A DNA stretch of 24,974 nucleotides from IMG/VR virus record IMGVR_UViG_3300004461_001807, positions 1 through 24,974 of that record, one strand, 5' to 3'. This DNA comes from a virus. Positions 5,862 to 11,875 of the stretch are shown in pieces (within the stretch, counting starts at the first letter, position 1; every line of letters starts with the position of its first letter). The translations under genes and the position numbers were made by a program. The notes under the pieces were generated by a model, which was not told the DNA's origin, searched no databases, and was given only the letters and a program-made list of their open reading frames with translations.

Positions 5862-6260
5862 ATGACAAAGATGGAAATAGCAAGAACTACAATCAACATG
5901 GTGAGTCAATACTTTGACCTCGATGTGAAGGTAAAGCTCGTTCCATCGCATGAAGTTCAACCTGACTATAATGCTTACTGCACAGAGATCTGTGAAGGTG
6001 AGTATGAAATCAATGTAAACCCTAACTTTGTACTTAACTGTGAAGAAGAAGAGTGGGTGCAGATTATTGCACACGAGATGGTTCATGTAAAGCAACATGA
6101 AAACGATGGGCTTTCGTTAGAAGTGAGAGCCCATTACTTTCGTGGGACTTGGTATGACCCAGAGGACGATTATTGGTTTAATCCCTGGGAGATAGAAGCT
6201 AGAGGCTATGAAGCAGCTTTCTGGTCAATGTACGCAAACAATTGGAGTAAATTTGTATGA
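5862..6260 (+). CDS. HExxH zinc metallopeptidase-like protein, 132 aa
   Basis: Residues 68-78 read IIAHEMVHVKQ: the HExxH zinc motif (His71, Glu72, His75). Glu110/Glu112 in PWEIEARGYE is a likely third ligand, as in gluzincins and SprT/DUF45-like proteins. No signal peptide, so it acts in the cytoplasm. AAGGAG sits just upstream. Phage proteins of this type are common but their targets are unknown; the active-site residues here are complete. Confidence 0.72.
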   Translation: MTKMEIARTTINMVSQYFDLDVKVKLVPSHEVQPDYNAYCTEICEGEYEINVNPNFVLNCEEEEWVQIIAHEMVHVKQHENDGLSLEVRAHYFRGTWYDPEDDYWFNPWEIEARGYEAAFWSMYANNWSKFV

Positions 6261-6454
6261 CGTGTGAAAACAGAGTTTATTATGTCGTGCCTAGTAATGG
6301 TTACGATTATAGAGAAGTATCGGTTGCCTGTGGGCGAACGGATTATTATGGTCAGCAGAGGTTTTGTGATGACTGTGAGGCTAACCCTGAGGATGTGGAG
6401 AATGCAAAGGCAGACAATGCTTGGTTGAGAAGTGCTGGCTGGGGTGAGATGTGA
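6257..6454 (+). CDS. Small Cys-rich, probably zinc-binding protein, 65 aa
   Basis: Cysteines at 3, 25, 37 and 40 (CEN, ACGRT, CDDC) suggest one zinc site. ATGA coupling to the metallopeptidase. No annotated family recognised. Confidence 0.6.
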   Translation: MTCENRVYYVVPSNGYDYREVSVACGRTDYYGQQRFCDDCEANPEDVENAKADNAWLRSAGWGEM

Positions 6455-6612
6455 AGAATATGGAACACTTAAAAAAATTTAGTGCAGATCTAAAAGATAC
6501 ATTTAAAGCACGAAAAGTATATGAAGCAAGATGGGTTTGGTATCACACCATTCTAGCAGTAGAGCTTCTTATAATTATCTTCGTACTCTTAGGGATATTG
6601 GTGAAAATATGA
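6451..6612 (+). CDS. Small membrane protein, 53 aa
   Basis: GTG 6451 overlaps the previous stop with GGGGTGAG upstream; ATG 6460 is an alternative start. Basic N-terminus (KKFSADLKDTFKARK), then a hydrophobic helix near 36-52 (LLIIIFVLLGILV). Unknown role. Confidence 0.55.
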   Translation: MKNMEHLKKFSADLKDTFKARKVYEARWVWYHTILAVELLIIIFVLLGILVKI

Positions 6613-6686
6613 TAAAAGAACCAGACTTCTGGAAAGTAGTAGTTATACTAATTGGAATTGGGTATTTAATTGGAGGTTATATATGA
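6609..6686 (+). CDS. Micropeptide with membrane helix, 25 aa
   Basis: Coupled to both neighbours by 4-base overlaps. MIKEPDFWKVVVILIGIGYL contains one short membrane helix. Small size limits certainty. Confidence 0.42.
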   Translation: MIKEPDFWKVVVILIGIGYLIGGYI

Positions 6687-6919
6687 GCGAAGTAGAAGAA
6701 TTGCGAGCTGAAATTGCGCGATTAAAAGAACAGCAACAGGAAGACAAACTAACGATTGGCTTCGGTAATAAAGGCAATGTAAAAGTTGGTGGCAAAGCAT
6801 TAGGTCAACGGTTTCCTGTGACGTTATATGCCCCGTCGTGGCTTAAAGTATTAGACCAAGCTGATGAGATTCGTCAGTTCATTGAAGACAACAAAGATCA
6901 GCTTACTTGGGAGCGATAG
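6683..6919 (+). CDS. Coiled-coil small protein, 78 aa
   Basis: Residues 3-20 form a short coiled coil (EVEELRAEIARLKEQQQ). A small beta/helix domain follows (KLTIGFGNKGNVKVGGKA, then FPVTLYAPSWLKVLDQADEI). I recall similar short domains in phage and cyanobacterial proteins, without known function. GGAGG precedes ATG. Confidence 0.65.
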   Translation: MSEVEELRAEIARLKEQQQEDKLTIGFGNKGNVKVGGKALGQRFPVTLYAPSWLKVLDQADEIRQFIEDNKDQLTWER

Positions 6920-6920
6920 T

Positions 6921-7007
6921 ATGAGAAAACCAAATAATTGGAAAGAGTATGTAGACGTAATTGTAATCATGATGGTTATATTTCTAATGGTGGAGTATGT
7001 AGGGTGA
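6921..7007 (+). CDS. Micropeptide with membrane helix, 28 aa
   Basis: GGGAGCG precedes ATG 6921. MRKPNNWKEYVDVIVIMMVI: amphipathic start, then a Val/Ile/Met-rich helix. Stop overlaps the next GTG start. Confidence 0.42.
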   Translation: MRKPNNWKEYVDVIVIMMVIFLMVEYVG

Positions 7008-7198
7008 AAGTATTTTTAGATGTGTTACCGGATGGAAAGCATTATGGTTTTCCGAAAGAAGTACCTGAGTCATTAGTTACAAAGTTTGGCAATGAAGATT
7101 ATGCGCTAAAGCCAGGCTGGAGAAAGTGGGCAACGGAGCAAGGTTATCCTGGGGTTGATGGAAAGAATGTTCAATGGATGCACTTCTATGAGCGATGA
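7004..7198 (+). CDS. Hypothetical protein, 64 aa
   Basis: GTG 7004 overlaps the previous stop; GGAG lies 11 bases upstream. An upstream in-frame start at 6938 would add an implausible Cys/Arg-rich extension, so GTG is preferred. Content includes FLDVLPDGKHYGFPKEVPE and a Trp-rich end. No family recognised. Confidence 0.58.
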   Translation: MKVFLDVLPDGKHYGFPKEVPESLVTKFGNEDYALKPGWRKWATEQGYPGVDGKNVQWMHFYER

Positions 7199-7250
7199 GA
7201 AGGTGCGAAGGCTTTTAATATTATTACTACAAAAAGTGAGGCAACGATGA
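7188..7250 (+). CDS. Possible 20-residue micropeptide
   Basis: ATG 7188 lies inside the previous gene and its TGA overlaps the next ATG. Sequence MSDEKVRRLLILLLQKVRQR is amphipathic. It may only serve to couple translation across the gap. Confidence 0.3.
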   Translation: MSDEKVRRLLILLLQKVRQR

Positions 7251-7480
7251 GAGATAAAGTATTTGTTCTAATGGAAAGTGGTACTCCTAATGGCGGTGTA
7301 AAGGGTGTATATAGTCAGTTTGAGGTTGCTACGAAGATGGCAAACGCTATGAAAACATTAGAAGATTCTAATGCCTCCTATAAAATTCACCCAATTGACC
7401 TAGACTTTATTGACTTTGAGCTTATTGGTAGAGCAATTTTTAAAAAAATGCTTGACAATGGAAGTGATATTGTAGTATAA
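7247..7480 (+). CDS. Hypothetical protein, 77 aa
   Basis: GTGAGG precedes ATG. The start KVFVLMESGTPNGGVKGVYSQFEVA suggests a small alpha/beta protein like the short 'stimulus-response' DUFs seen in phages (tentative). A perfect promoter for the next gene is embedded in its last codons. Confidence 0.6.
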   Translation: MRDKVFVLMESGTPNGGVKGVYSQFEVATKMANAMKTLEDSNASYKIHPIDLDFIDFELIGRAIFKKMLDNGSDIVV

Positions 7481-7481
7481 T
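7452..7481 (+). promoter_or_regulatory. Internal promoter before 7480/7489
   Basis: TTGACA (7452-7457), 18-base spacer, TATAAT (7476-7481). The -10 overlaps ATG 7480, so this transcript would start near ATG 7489 and be almost leaderless. Confidence 0.6.
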
Positions 7482-7704
7482 GAGTAACATGACTGTCATT
7501 CAATTCCCAGAAAGCCCTCGCCTCAAGCGGGGCCGTTACTTGCTAGATTTAGCCGAAAGTAAGATGGCTACTATAGATAAGTTGCACGAAGAAATGGAAG
7601 TAGTCATGTTGGAGTTTACAGCTCTACAGGTGTCCCTGGCTCCCGTAGAGATGAGTAAACTATTGGATCAACCTTACCAGATGGAGATTGATTTTGTATA
7701 CTAA
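7480..7704 (+). CDS. Hypothetical helical protein, 74 aa
   Basis: ATG 7480 overlaps the previous stop; ATG 7489 (MTVIQFPESPRLKRG) is the alternative for a leaderless transcript from the internal promoter. Residues 17-50 are helical (LLDLAESKMATIDKLHEEME). It overlaps the next gene by 17 bases. No family recognised. Confidence 0.58.
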   Translation: MSNMTVIQFPESPRLKRGRYLLDLAESKMATIDKLHEEMEVVMLEFTALQVSLAPVEMSKLLDQPYQMEIDFVY

Positions 7705-7999
7705 AGAGCAAGTAGATTTTATGCTAGAAACTTACAGCGGGGCCGAAGACAAGCAACTCGTCATAGACGATATCGCTATAGCTTTGAGCAAAAGCCGTCG
7801 TTCGGTCATCGGAAAGTTATCAAGACTTGGAATCTATGAAAAGAAAGTGTATCTCACGAAGCGTGGTGAAAACCCCGTAACGAAACAAGAGCTAGTACAC
7901 TTGCTATCTCAGAAGATGAAACTAGAATTAGAAAAGTTAGAAGGGCTTGATAAAGCCCCGAAAGAAGTTCTAAGGTATATGCTAGAATCTTCGTGTTAG
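7688..7999 (+). CDS. GcrA-like helix-turn-helix protein, paralogue 3 (103 aa)
   Basis: Uses TTG at 7688 (or TTG 7694), with GGAGA close upstream. Of the set it is closest to GcrA in the recognition helix: SRRSVIGKLSRLGIYEKK. It keeps the family's middle module (NPVTKQELVHLLSQKM) and the end GLDKAPKEVLRYML. Divergence from paralogues 1 and 2 is high, so the duplication is old or the copies were acquired separately. Confidence 0.68.
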   Translation: MILYTKEQVDFMLETYSGAEDKQLVIDDIAIALSKSRRSVIGKLSRLGIYEKKVYLTKRGENPVTKQELVHLLSQKMKLELEKLEGLDKAPKEVLRYMLESSC

Positions 8000-8370
8000 A
8001 GATGTTATGTGTTGCCCTAGCGGTTTACTTCGAAGCCCGAGGTGAATCGCTAGAAGGCCAACGTGCCGTAGCTTCAGTGGTGTGGAATCGTCGCAATGAC
8101 GAGAGATGGCCCAACCATACCTGTGAAGTAGTAGCTCAGAAAGGTCAGTTTGAAAGCTGGCCTCTCATTAAAGCTGAATTTCCTAGACTCTATGGAGCGG
8201 AATATTTAGACCTCCCACCAAATGAGAGTATGAAAACTGCTCTTGCCCATGCGTCATATACAGCAGAGACGCCAACCACACCAGCATTGTTTTTTGCCCA
8301 ACCAGACCTATTAAAGTATAAGCAGCTAGAAATAATAGGAAATCACGTTTTCTATACCACACACGACTAG
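7993..8370 (+). CDS. SleB-type cell-wall hydrolase (Hydrolase_2), 125 aa
   Basis: Starts at GTG 7993 (ATG 8002 possible). Family features are present: VALAVYFEARGES with Glu14 as probable catalytic acid, GQRAVASVVWNRR, Cys near 44 and a QFESW block. The family cleaves peptidoglycan glycan strands. There is no signal peptide, so export would need a holin or virion delivery. It lies in a different transcription unit from the GH24 lysozyme, which suggests a separate role such as entry or early remodelling (inference). Confidence 0.82.
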   Translation: MLEMLCVALAVYFEARGESLEGQRAVASVVWNRRNDERWPNHTCEVVAQKGQFESWPLIKAEFPRLYGAEYLDLPPNESMKTALAHASYTAETPTTPALFFAQPDLLKYKQLEIIGNHVFYTTHD

Positions 8371-8540
8371 AACAGGTTTTACCGACTCTCGGGGCCGGGG
8401 CACATCTATCGACTAGAGAAAACTTTCGTATGGACGTAAAAATCAGAGTAAATCTTCCTTAAATTTACATGAATCTCTTAGTTTCTCAGTAAAAAGGGTA
8501 TGTAAATTTATTAAATATAATTCGACCCTTAAACTTAAAA
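8371..8540. other. Gene-free stretch with an 11-bp inverted repeat
   Basis: TAAATTTACAT (8460-8470) and ATGTAAATTTA (8500-8510) are exact inverted repeats separated by 29 bases. They could be an operator pair or a weak bidirectional terminator between convergent units. No coding potential was seen. Confidence 0.5.
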
Positions 8541-8580
8541 GACCGCATAGCCTACTTGGTTGAAGTAGAAACATGCGGTC
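8541..8580 (-). terminator. Intrinsic terminator of the small RNA
   Basis: GACCGCAT (8541-8548) pairs with ATGCGGTC (8573-8580), with a nested CTACTT/AAGTAG stem, followed on the minus strand by TTTTAAG. Confidence 0.85.
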
Positions 8581-8825
8581 TTCGTGGTTGATTCGAACAT
8601 CTGTTTACAAAAATTGCTTACAGATGAATGTAAAGTGTTTACGTAATCTCTCGATAAACTCTTCTAAATATCTTTCGTAGTACTACTCTCCCGCCCCAGA
8701 CTGCTTACGCGCTAGGGGCGGAGGTAATAATCAAACGATATAAGAAGAACCTTCGAGATTACGTTTGGAGAAGAAGAAGTTGTTGTATTGGCTTCTGCGG
8801 GGTCTCATCATGCTTTACATAATAT
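8541..8825 (-). ncRNA. Candidate structured small RNA, about 285 nt
   Basis: It has a promoter at 8832-8860 and ends at a strong terminator (8541-8580). The body forms a rod. ACGTAATCTC (8641-8650) pairs with GAGATTACGT (8755-8764); inside, CTTCT/AGAAG and ATATC/GATAT (8661-8672 with 8737-8747); innermost, CCGCCCC/GGGGCGG (8691-8697 with 8715-8721). A second hairpin pairs CATCTGT and ACAGATG (8597-8626). No open frame of note exists. The long rod with internal bulges recalls 6S RNA in general shape, but no specific match can be claimed. Confidence 0.65.
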
Positions 8826-8831
8826 TTAATT

Positions 8832-8860
8832 ATAATAGCAGACAGATAACAAAATGTCAA
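8832..8860 (-). promoter_or_regulatory. Promoter of the small RNA
   Basis: Minus strand TTGACA (8860-8855), 17-base spacer, TATTAT (8837-8832). The TGA within TTGACA is also the stop of the gene at 8857-9003. Confidence 0.75.
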
Positions 8861-9003
8861 GATCTTTTTTTCTCATCTATAAGGGATTGCTGCACAGCCT
8901 TGAGAAATTCATCAAAGCCTTTTTCATCCTCCAACATAAGTGCGATTGCTAAATCTTTTTCTTTGCGTGCTTCTTTGAGTTTGTCAGAAAAAGAAAGCCC
9001 CAC
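8857..9003 (-). CDS. Small helical protein, 48 aa
   Basis: GTG start overlaps the upstream TAG (TAGTG). The product MGLSFSDKLKEARKEKDLAI... is highly charged and helical, ending DEKKRS. Only AAGG is available as a ribosome site and it lies in a hairpin (8997-9014), so translation probably depends on coupling. No family recognised. Confidence 0.5.
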   Translation of the reverse strand: MGLSFSDKLKEARKEKDLAIALMLEDEKGFDEFLKAVQQSLIDEKKRS

Positions 9004-9014
9004 TACTGCGGGGC
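8997..9014 (-). terminator. Terminator-like hairpin across a gene junction
   Basis: GCCCC (minus, 9014-9010) pairs with GGGGC (9001-8997) and is followed by TTTCTTTTT. It contains the stop of one gene and the start of the next, so it could attenuate transcription or gate translation. Confidence 0.55.
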
Positions 9015-9113
9015 CTTTTGGTTCTTGCGAGTATACTTAGTTTTATCTCGATACACTTTTGGCTTGTTAAACTTCCAAGCGTGCTTTGCCACGGGGTTTA
9101 TGCGTCCATCCAT
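9003..9113 (-). CDS. Small basic phage protein, 36 aa
   Basis: ATG 9113 follows GGGGAG. Sequence MDGRINPVAKHAWKFNKPK... then KVYRDKTKYTRKNQK matches a pattern I recall from many tailed phages (NPVAK..KFNK...DKKK), a tiny basic protein of unknown role. It overlaps the preceding gene by 16 bases in another frame. Confidence 0.65.
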   Translation of the reverse strand: MDGRINPVAKHAWKFNKPKVYRDKTKYTRKNQKAPQ

Positions 9114-9265
9114 ATCTCTACTCCCCAACTCCAGATAATCCACGAAAAGATAAAACCGTAGTCATCCGTCATCATGTCCTGGCTATGGTAGAGTGCGAAA
9201 CTGGGAAGAACATGAAAGAGTCCTTCAGCTCGCCAAGTGTTTTGTATAGATTGTTGAATTTGCAT
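9098..9265 (-). CDS. Hypothetical protein, 55 aa
   Basis: AAGGGG precedes ATG 9265, directly downstream of a perfect promoter. Its end, FIFSWIIWSWGVEIW, is hydrophobic and Trp-rich, suggesting membrane association. No family recognised. Confidence 0.6.
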   Translation of the reverse strand: MQIQQSIQNTWRAEGLFHVLPSFALYHSQDMMTDDYGFIFSWIIWSWGVEIWMDA

Positions 9266-9288
9266 AGCTTTCCCCTTAATTTCCATAT

Positions 9289-9317
9289 ATTATACGCCCT
9301 TGACATCTCCGTGTCAA
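9289..9317 (-). promoter_or_regulatory. Sigma70-type promoter with palindrome over the -35
   Basis: Minus strand TTGACA (9317-9312), 17-base spacer, TATAAT (9294-9289), preceded by AATAATTC. CTTGACA (9299-9305) and TGTCAAG (9312-9318) form an inverted repeat over the -35, a possible operator. Confidence 0.85.
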
Positions 9318-9628
9318 GAATTATTTTTACCTGAGTAGGCATTCGCTCCGAAGAACGCCGCAACTAACGCACTAATGGCGATAAAGTATGTGGGCGCAAT
9401 ATCTCCAATAATATTCGCAGCTGTGTCAAGCCCGAATAGGCTAGTACAAAAGATACCGAAAGGATAGAGTAGCATTCCGAAGAGTGCGAACCATGTCATT
9501 TTTCGCATAGCATCACGCTGTGCATCTTCATCTTCTAGTTTCTTTCTCTTAAATTCGAGGTGCATCATAAGCTCTTCTTCGCTTACATGACCGTCACCAT
9601 TTACATCCGCTGGATGATGTTCACTCAT
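9314..9628 (-). CDS. EF-hand membrane protein, 104 aa
   Basis: Residues 8-19 (DVNGDGHVSEEE) are a canonical 12-residue EF-hand loop with Asp8, Asn10, Asp12, Gly13 and Glu19, predicting Ca2+ binding. A charged helix follows, then two membrane helices at about 45-65 and 78-97. Layout suggests a cytoplasmic or periplasmic Ca2+ sensor tied to the inner membrane. Its stop lies in the -35 of the next promoter. A truncated copy sits immediately upstream. Confidence 0.75.
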   Translation of the reverse strand: MSEHHPADVNGDGHVSEEELMMHLEFKRKKLEDEDAQRDAMRKMTWFALFGMLLYPFGIFCTSLFGLDTAANIIGDIAPTYFIAISALVAAFFGANAYSGKNNS

Positions 9629-9854
9629 TTATTTTTCCTCTTCTTGCCTTCCATTTCATTCACGTGATGATAATTTAAATTCGTAGTCTGATATATAGTT
9701 TCTAAGCCATTGAGTGCAGGTGTCTTTATCAAACACATCTTCATCTTCTATTTTCTTTCTCTTAAATTCGAGGTGCATCATAAGCTCTTCTTCGCTTACA
9801 TGATCGTCACCATTTACATCCTCTGGATGATGTTCACTCATTTATTTTTCTCCT
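9525..9854 (-). repeat. Tandem duplication (two copies of about 117 bp)
   Basis: 9525-9641 and 9738-9854 are near-identical direct repeats offset by 213 bp, each spanning ribosome site, start and about 34 codons of the EF-hand genes. Confidence 0.8.
9656..9841 (-). CDS. Duplicated EF-hand protein without membrane part, 61 aa
   Basis: Residues 1-37 are nearly identical to the 9314-9628 protein (ribosome site included), with Gly13 of the EF loop changed to Asp and a Leu to Ile change. After residue 38 the sequence is unrelated (FDKDTCTQWLRNYISDYEF) and the membrane helices are gone. It looks like a recent tandem duplication with loss or replacement of the tail. It may be a soluble decoy or a decaying copy. 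Confidence 0.68.
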   Translation of the reverse strand: MSEHHPEDVNGDDHVSEEELMMHLEFKRKKIEDEDVFDKDTCTQWLRNYISDYEFKLSSRE

Positions 9855-9855
9855 T

Positions 9856-10737
9856 TTATAGATTGTAGAAGTTTCCTAGTCCTACGTTTGATGGATGCTC
9901 TGCCTCTTGCCAGTTTGCAGCCAAAGTTCCTTTTTGACCAGCCGAAGAAGAGAAAGCAAAAGCGTTAGTAACATTATTTACATTCAAAGAACTAATATCT
10001 TGATTGAATGCAAGAGCGTTGTTGAACATATAACTCATATTTGTAACATTAGCAGTACCCGTTCCAGCAGTCCAAGTTAATGCTACACCACCATTATTGA
10101 ATCTAAAAACATTGGCGAACATAAAACTCATATTAGTAACACTACTTACATTCCAAGAACTAATGTCTTGAATGAATCCGTCAGCGTTGTTGAACATATT
10201 ACTCATATTAGTAACACTACTTACATTCCAAGAACTAATGTCTTGACTGAATGTAAAAGCATTTAGGAACATACCACTCATATTAGTAACACTACTTACA
10301 TTCCAAGAACTAATGTCTTGATTGAATGCATAAGCACTTTGGAACATAAAACTCATATTAGTAACAGTACTAGTGTCCCAAGATGAAATGCCCGGATCAT
10401 TGAACGTAGTCTCACTTCGGAACATTCTTCTCATACTAGTAATAGGAGCATCAGCACCTATACCTTCGCCTGGATAATAAGTGTATCCGGCAGGTTTCGT
10501 TGTCCAGCTAACACTGGTAGGGTCTGTTAGCGATGTGAGTGCATAAGTGTATGCTTGCCCACCGAAAGAAACAACTTCACGCCTTCTACTACCTCCACCA
10601 GCTCTTGCGGTTTTCTTCTTTTTCTTCTTCTTCTTTGCAATTTTAGCCACAACAGCTACGGCAGAGAATCTAGCATTAATTTTCGCTAGCTGCTTTTTTG
10701 TTAATTTTATCTTACTTTTACTAAATCTCTTAGCCAT
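9856..10737 (-). CDS. BspA-like (DUF285) repeat protein, 293 aa
   Basis: The N-terminus (1-55) is extremely Lys/Arg-rich, with a run of eight or more lysines. After a spacer, at least six repeats of about 25 residues follow from residue 100 to 265 with the pattern ISSWNVSSVTNMSxMFxxAxxFNQD, the DUF285/BspA-type leucine-rich-like surface repeat. Such repeats mediate adhesion or ligand binding in bacterial surface proteins. There is no signal peptide or membrane anchor. In a phage it may be a virion decoration or receptor-binding protein; the basic head could contact DNA or the virion (inference). Confidence 0.78.
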   Translation of the reverse strand: MAKRFSKSKIKLTKKQLAKINARFSAVAVVAKIAKKKKKKKKTARAGGGSRRREVVSFGGQAYTYALTSLTDPTSVSWTTKPAGYTYYPGEGIGADAPITSMRRMFRSETTFNDPGISSWDTSTVTNMSFMFQSAYAFNQDISSWNVSSVTNMSGMFLNAFTFSQDISSWNVSSVTNMSNMFNNADGFIQDISSWNVSSVTNMSFMFANVFRFNNGGVALTWTAGTGTANVTNMSYMFNNALAFNQDISSLNVNNVTNAFAFSSSAGQKGTLAANWQEAEHPSNVGLGNFYNL

Positions 10738-10752
10738 TATAGTTCCTAAAAA

Positions 10753-10766
10753 GGGCCCGTAGGCCC
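10753..10766 (-). terminator. Short intrinsic terminator
   Basis: On the minus strand GGGCC-loop-GGCCC followed by TTTTT (10752-10748), between the genes ending at 10773 and starting at 10737. The T-run abuts the AGGA ribosome site of the BspA-like gene. Confidence 0.6.
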
Positions 10767-10772
10767 GCTGTT

Positions 10773-10943
10773 TTACTTCTTTTCAGGCTTCGCGTTGAAG
10801 AAGTTCAATGCTAGTGCATCAATTACTGGCGTTACGTAGTTCTGCATAAAGTTGTCGTCAACTTTCGTAGGCGTTGCCGCACTAACAATACTCGCTGCCG
10901 TTACTAACGTAGTAACAATGCTCCAAATCTCCAATAAATTCAT
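10773..10943 (-). CDS. Small membrane/exported protein, 56 aa
   Basis: AAAGGGAG precedes ATG 10943. Residues 3-24 form a hydrophobic helix (IWSIVTTLVTAASIVSAA) followed by a charged C-terminal half (TPTKVDDNF...). This one-helix layout is typical of small phage proteins beside lysis or virion genes. Holin-like function is possible but unproven. Confidence 0.6.
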   Translation of the reverse strand: MNLLEIWSIVTTLVTAASIVSAATPTKVDDNFMQNYVTPVIDALALNFFNAKPEKK

Positions 10944-10976
10944 ACTATCTCCCTTTTCTCTCTTGCTCTATACGAG

Positions 10977-11456
10977 CTAGTTTGCTAATGGATTGTCTAA
11001 TACTGCCTGCACCTTCTTGTTTAGTCTATCCTCTAGTGCTTGGAGTTTTAACTCCGTGTCGTTATAAAGCGAATCTCGCTTATTGTCAAATCTTTCGGTC
11101 GCTTTATCAATCATATCAGCAACCTTGGTATCGTTTTCTCGAACCATATCTTCTACACGATCTACATTCTTCTCCATGCGATTGAAATCATCTCGTAGAT
11201 CATTCTTAATACTTCGAGAGTAGTCTGTAGCTTCTCCTACTGAATCCTGTACTGCATCGAGTTTAATCTCAATCTCATTGTTTCGCGACTCAATAAGGCC
11301 AACATCAATGTTAGCAACAATCTCTTTCATATCCATATAGTCAGAGTAGAATTCAAATGCACCCCAACTTGCCCCACCTAACGTAGAGAGAGCGGTTAGT
11401 ATGACTGCCATCTTGCCGCCTGCAAAGGTTACTCCCGCTATTTCTATTTCAGCCAT
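10977..11456 (-). CDS. Membrane-anchored coiled-coil protein, 159 aa
   Basis: One hydrophobic segment at about 15-35 (KMAVILTALSTLGGASWGAF). Residues 45-150 form a long charged coiled coil (SIKNDLRDDFNRMEKNVDRVEDM). It overlaps the upstream gene by eight bases. It could be a spanin-like or membrane scaffolding protein; no family recognised. Confidence 0.65.
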   Translation of the reverse strand: MAEIEIAGVTFAGGKMAVILTALSTLGGASWGAFEFYSDYMDMKEIVANIDVGLIESRNNEIEIKLDAVQDSVGEATDYSRSIKNDLRDDFNRMEKNVDRVEDMVRENDTKVADMIDKATERFDNKRDSLYNDTELKLQALEDRLNKKVQAVLDNPLAN

Positions 11457-11874
11457 TTTTCTTCCAAAATTTGCCTTGAATAAGTTTCTTTAGTACTACA
11501 AGAGGGTTATAATAAAACTCATACGTCCATCCATACTTTGCGTAATCTTTCTCATATACACTACGAGGAGTCCACTTTTTCTTCCAATTGTCTACTATTA
11601 GTTCTTCATACTCTAAAACTGCATGACTTCCATCTACATAACTAATAAAACAAATCTTAATCTTTTTTGTAAGGAGCATCTTAATAAACTTCATAGGACT
11701 CTGATCCGCAAGCATCCAGCCTACAGTAAGTGCATAATCTTCACAATCTCCTCGGTCTTTACTCTGGCTCATATCAAGTATACGCCAATAATCAGCAACT
11801 CGATACTGGTCTTTATCGTATTGGTACTCAAATACTTTGTTTACTTGGACAACCGCTTCATACTTATTCATCAT
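11449..11874 (-). CDS. Transglutaminase-like cysteine peptidase (BTLCP-like), 141 aa
   Basis: A Cys-His-Asp triad is visible: Cys44 in RGDCEDYAL, His84 in GSHAVL and Asp95 in VDN. This matches the bacterial transglutaminase-like cysteine peptidase pattern (GDCEDYA / GHAVL / DN), as in LapG-type proteases, but shorter and with no signal peptide. I recall similar proteins in marine viral sequences. It sits downstream of several exported proteins, which might be its substrates (inference). Confidence 0.75.
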   Translation of the reverse strand: MMNKYEAVVQVNKVFEYQYDKDQYRVADYWRILDMSQSKDRGDCEDYALTVGWMLADQSPMKFIKMLLTKKIKICFISYVDGSHAVLEYEELIVDNWKKKWTPRSVYEKDYAKYGWTYEFYYNPLVVLKKLIQGKFWKKNG

Positions 11875-11875
11875 C

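Noticed and set aside
8580-8610. TTCGAATC on the minus strand resembling a tRNA T-loop with CCAC nearby
   Set aside because: The flanking T-stem does not pair, and no acceptor, D or anticodon arms can be formed.
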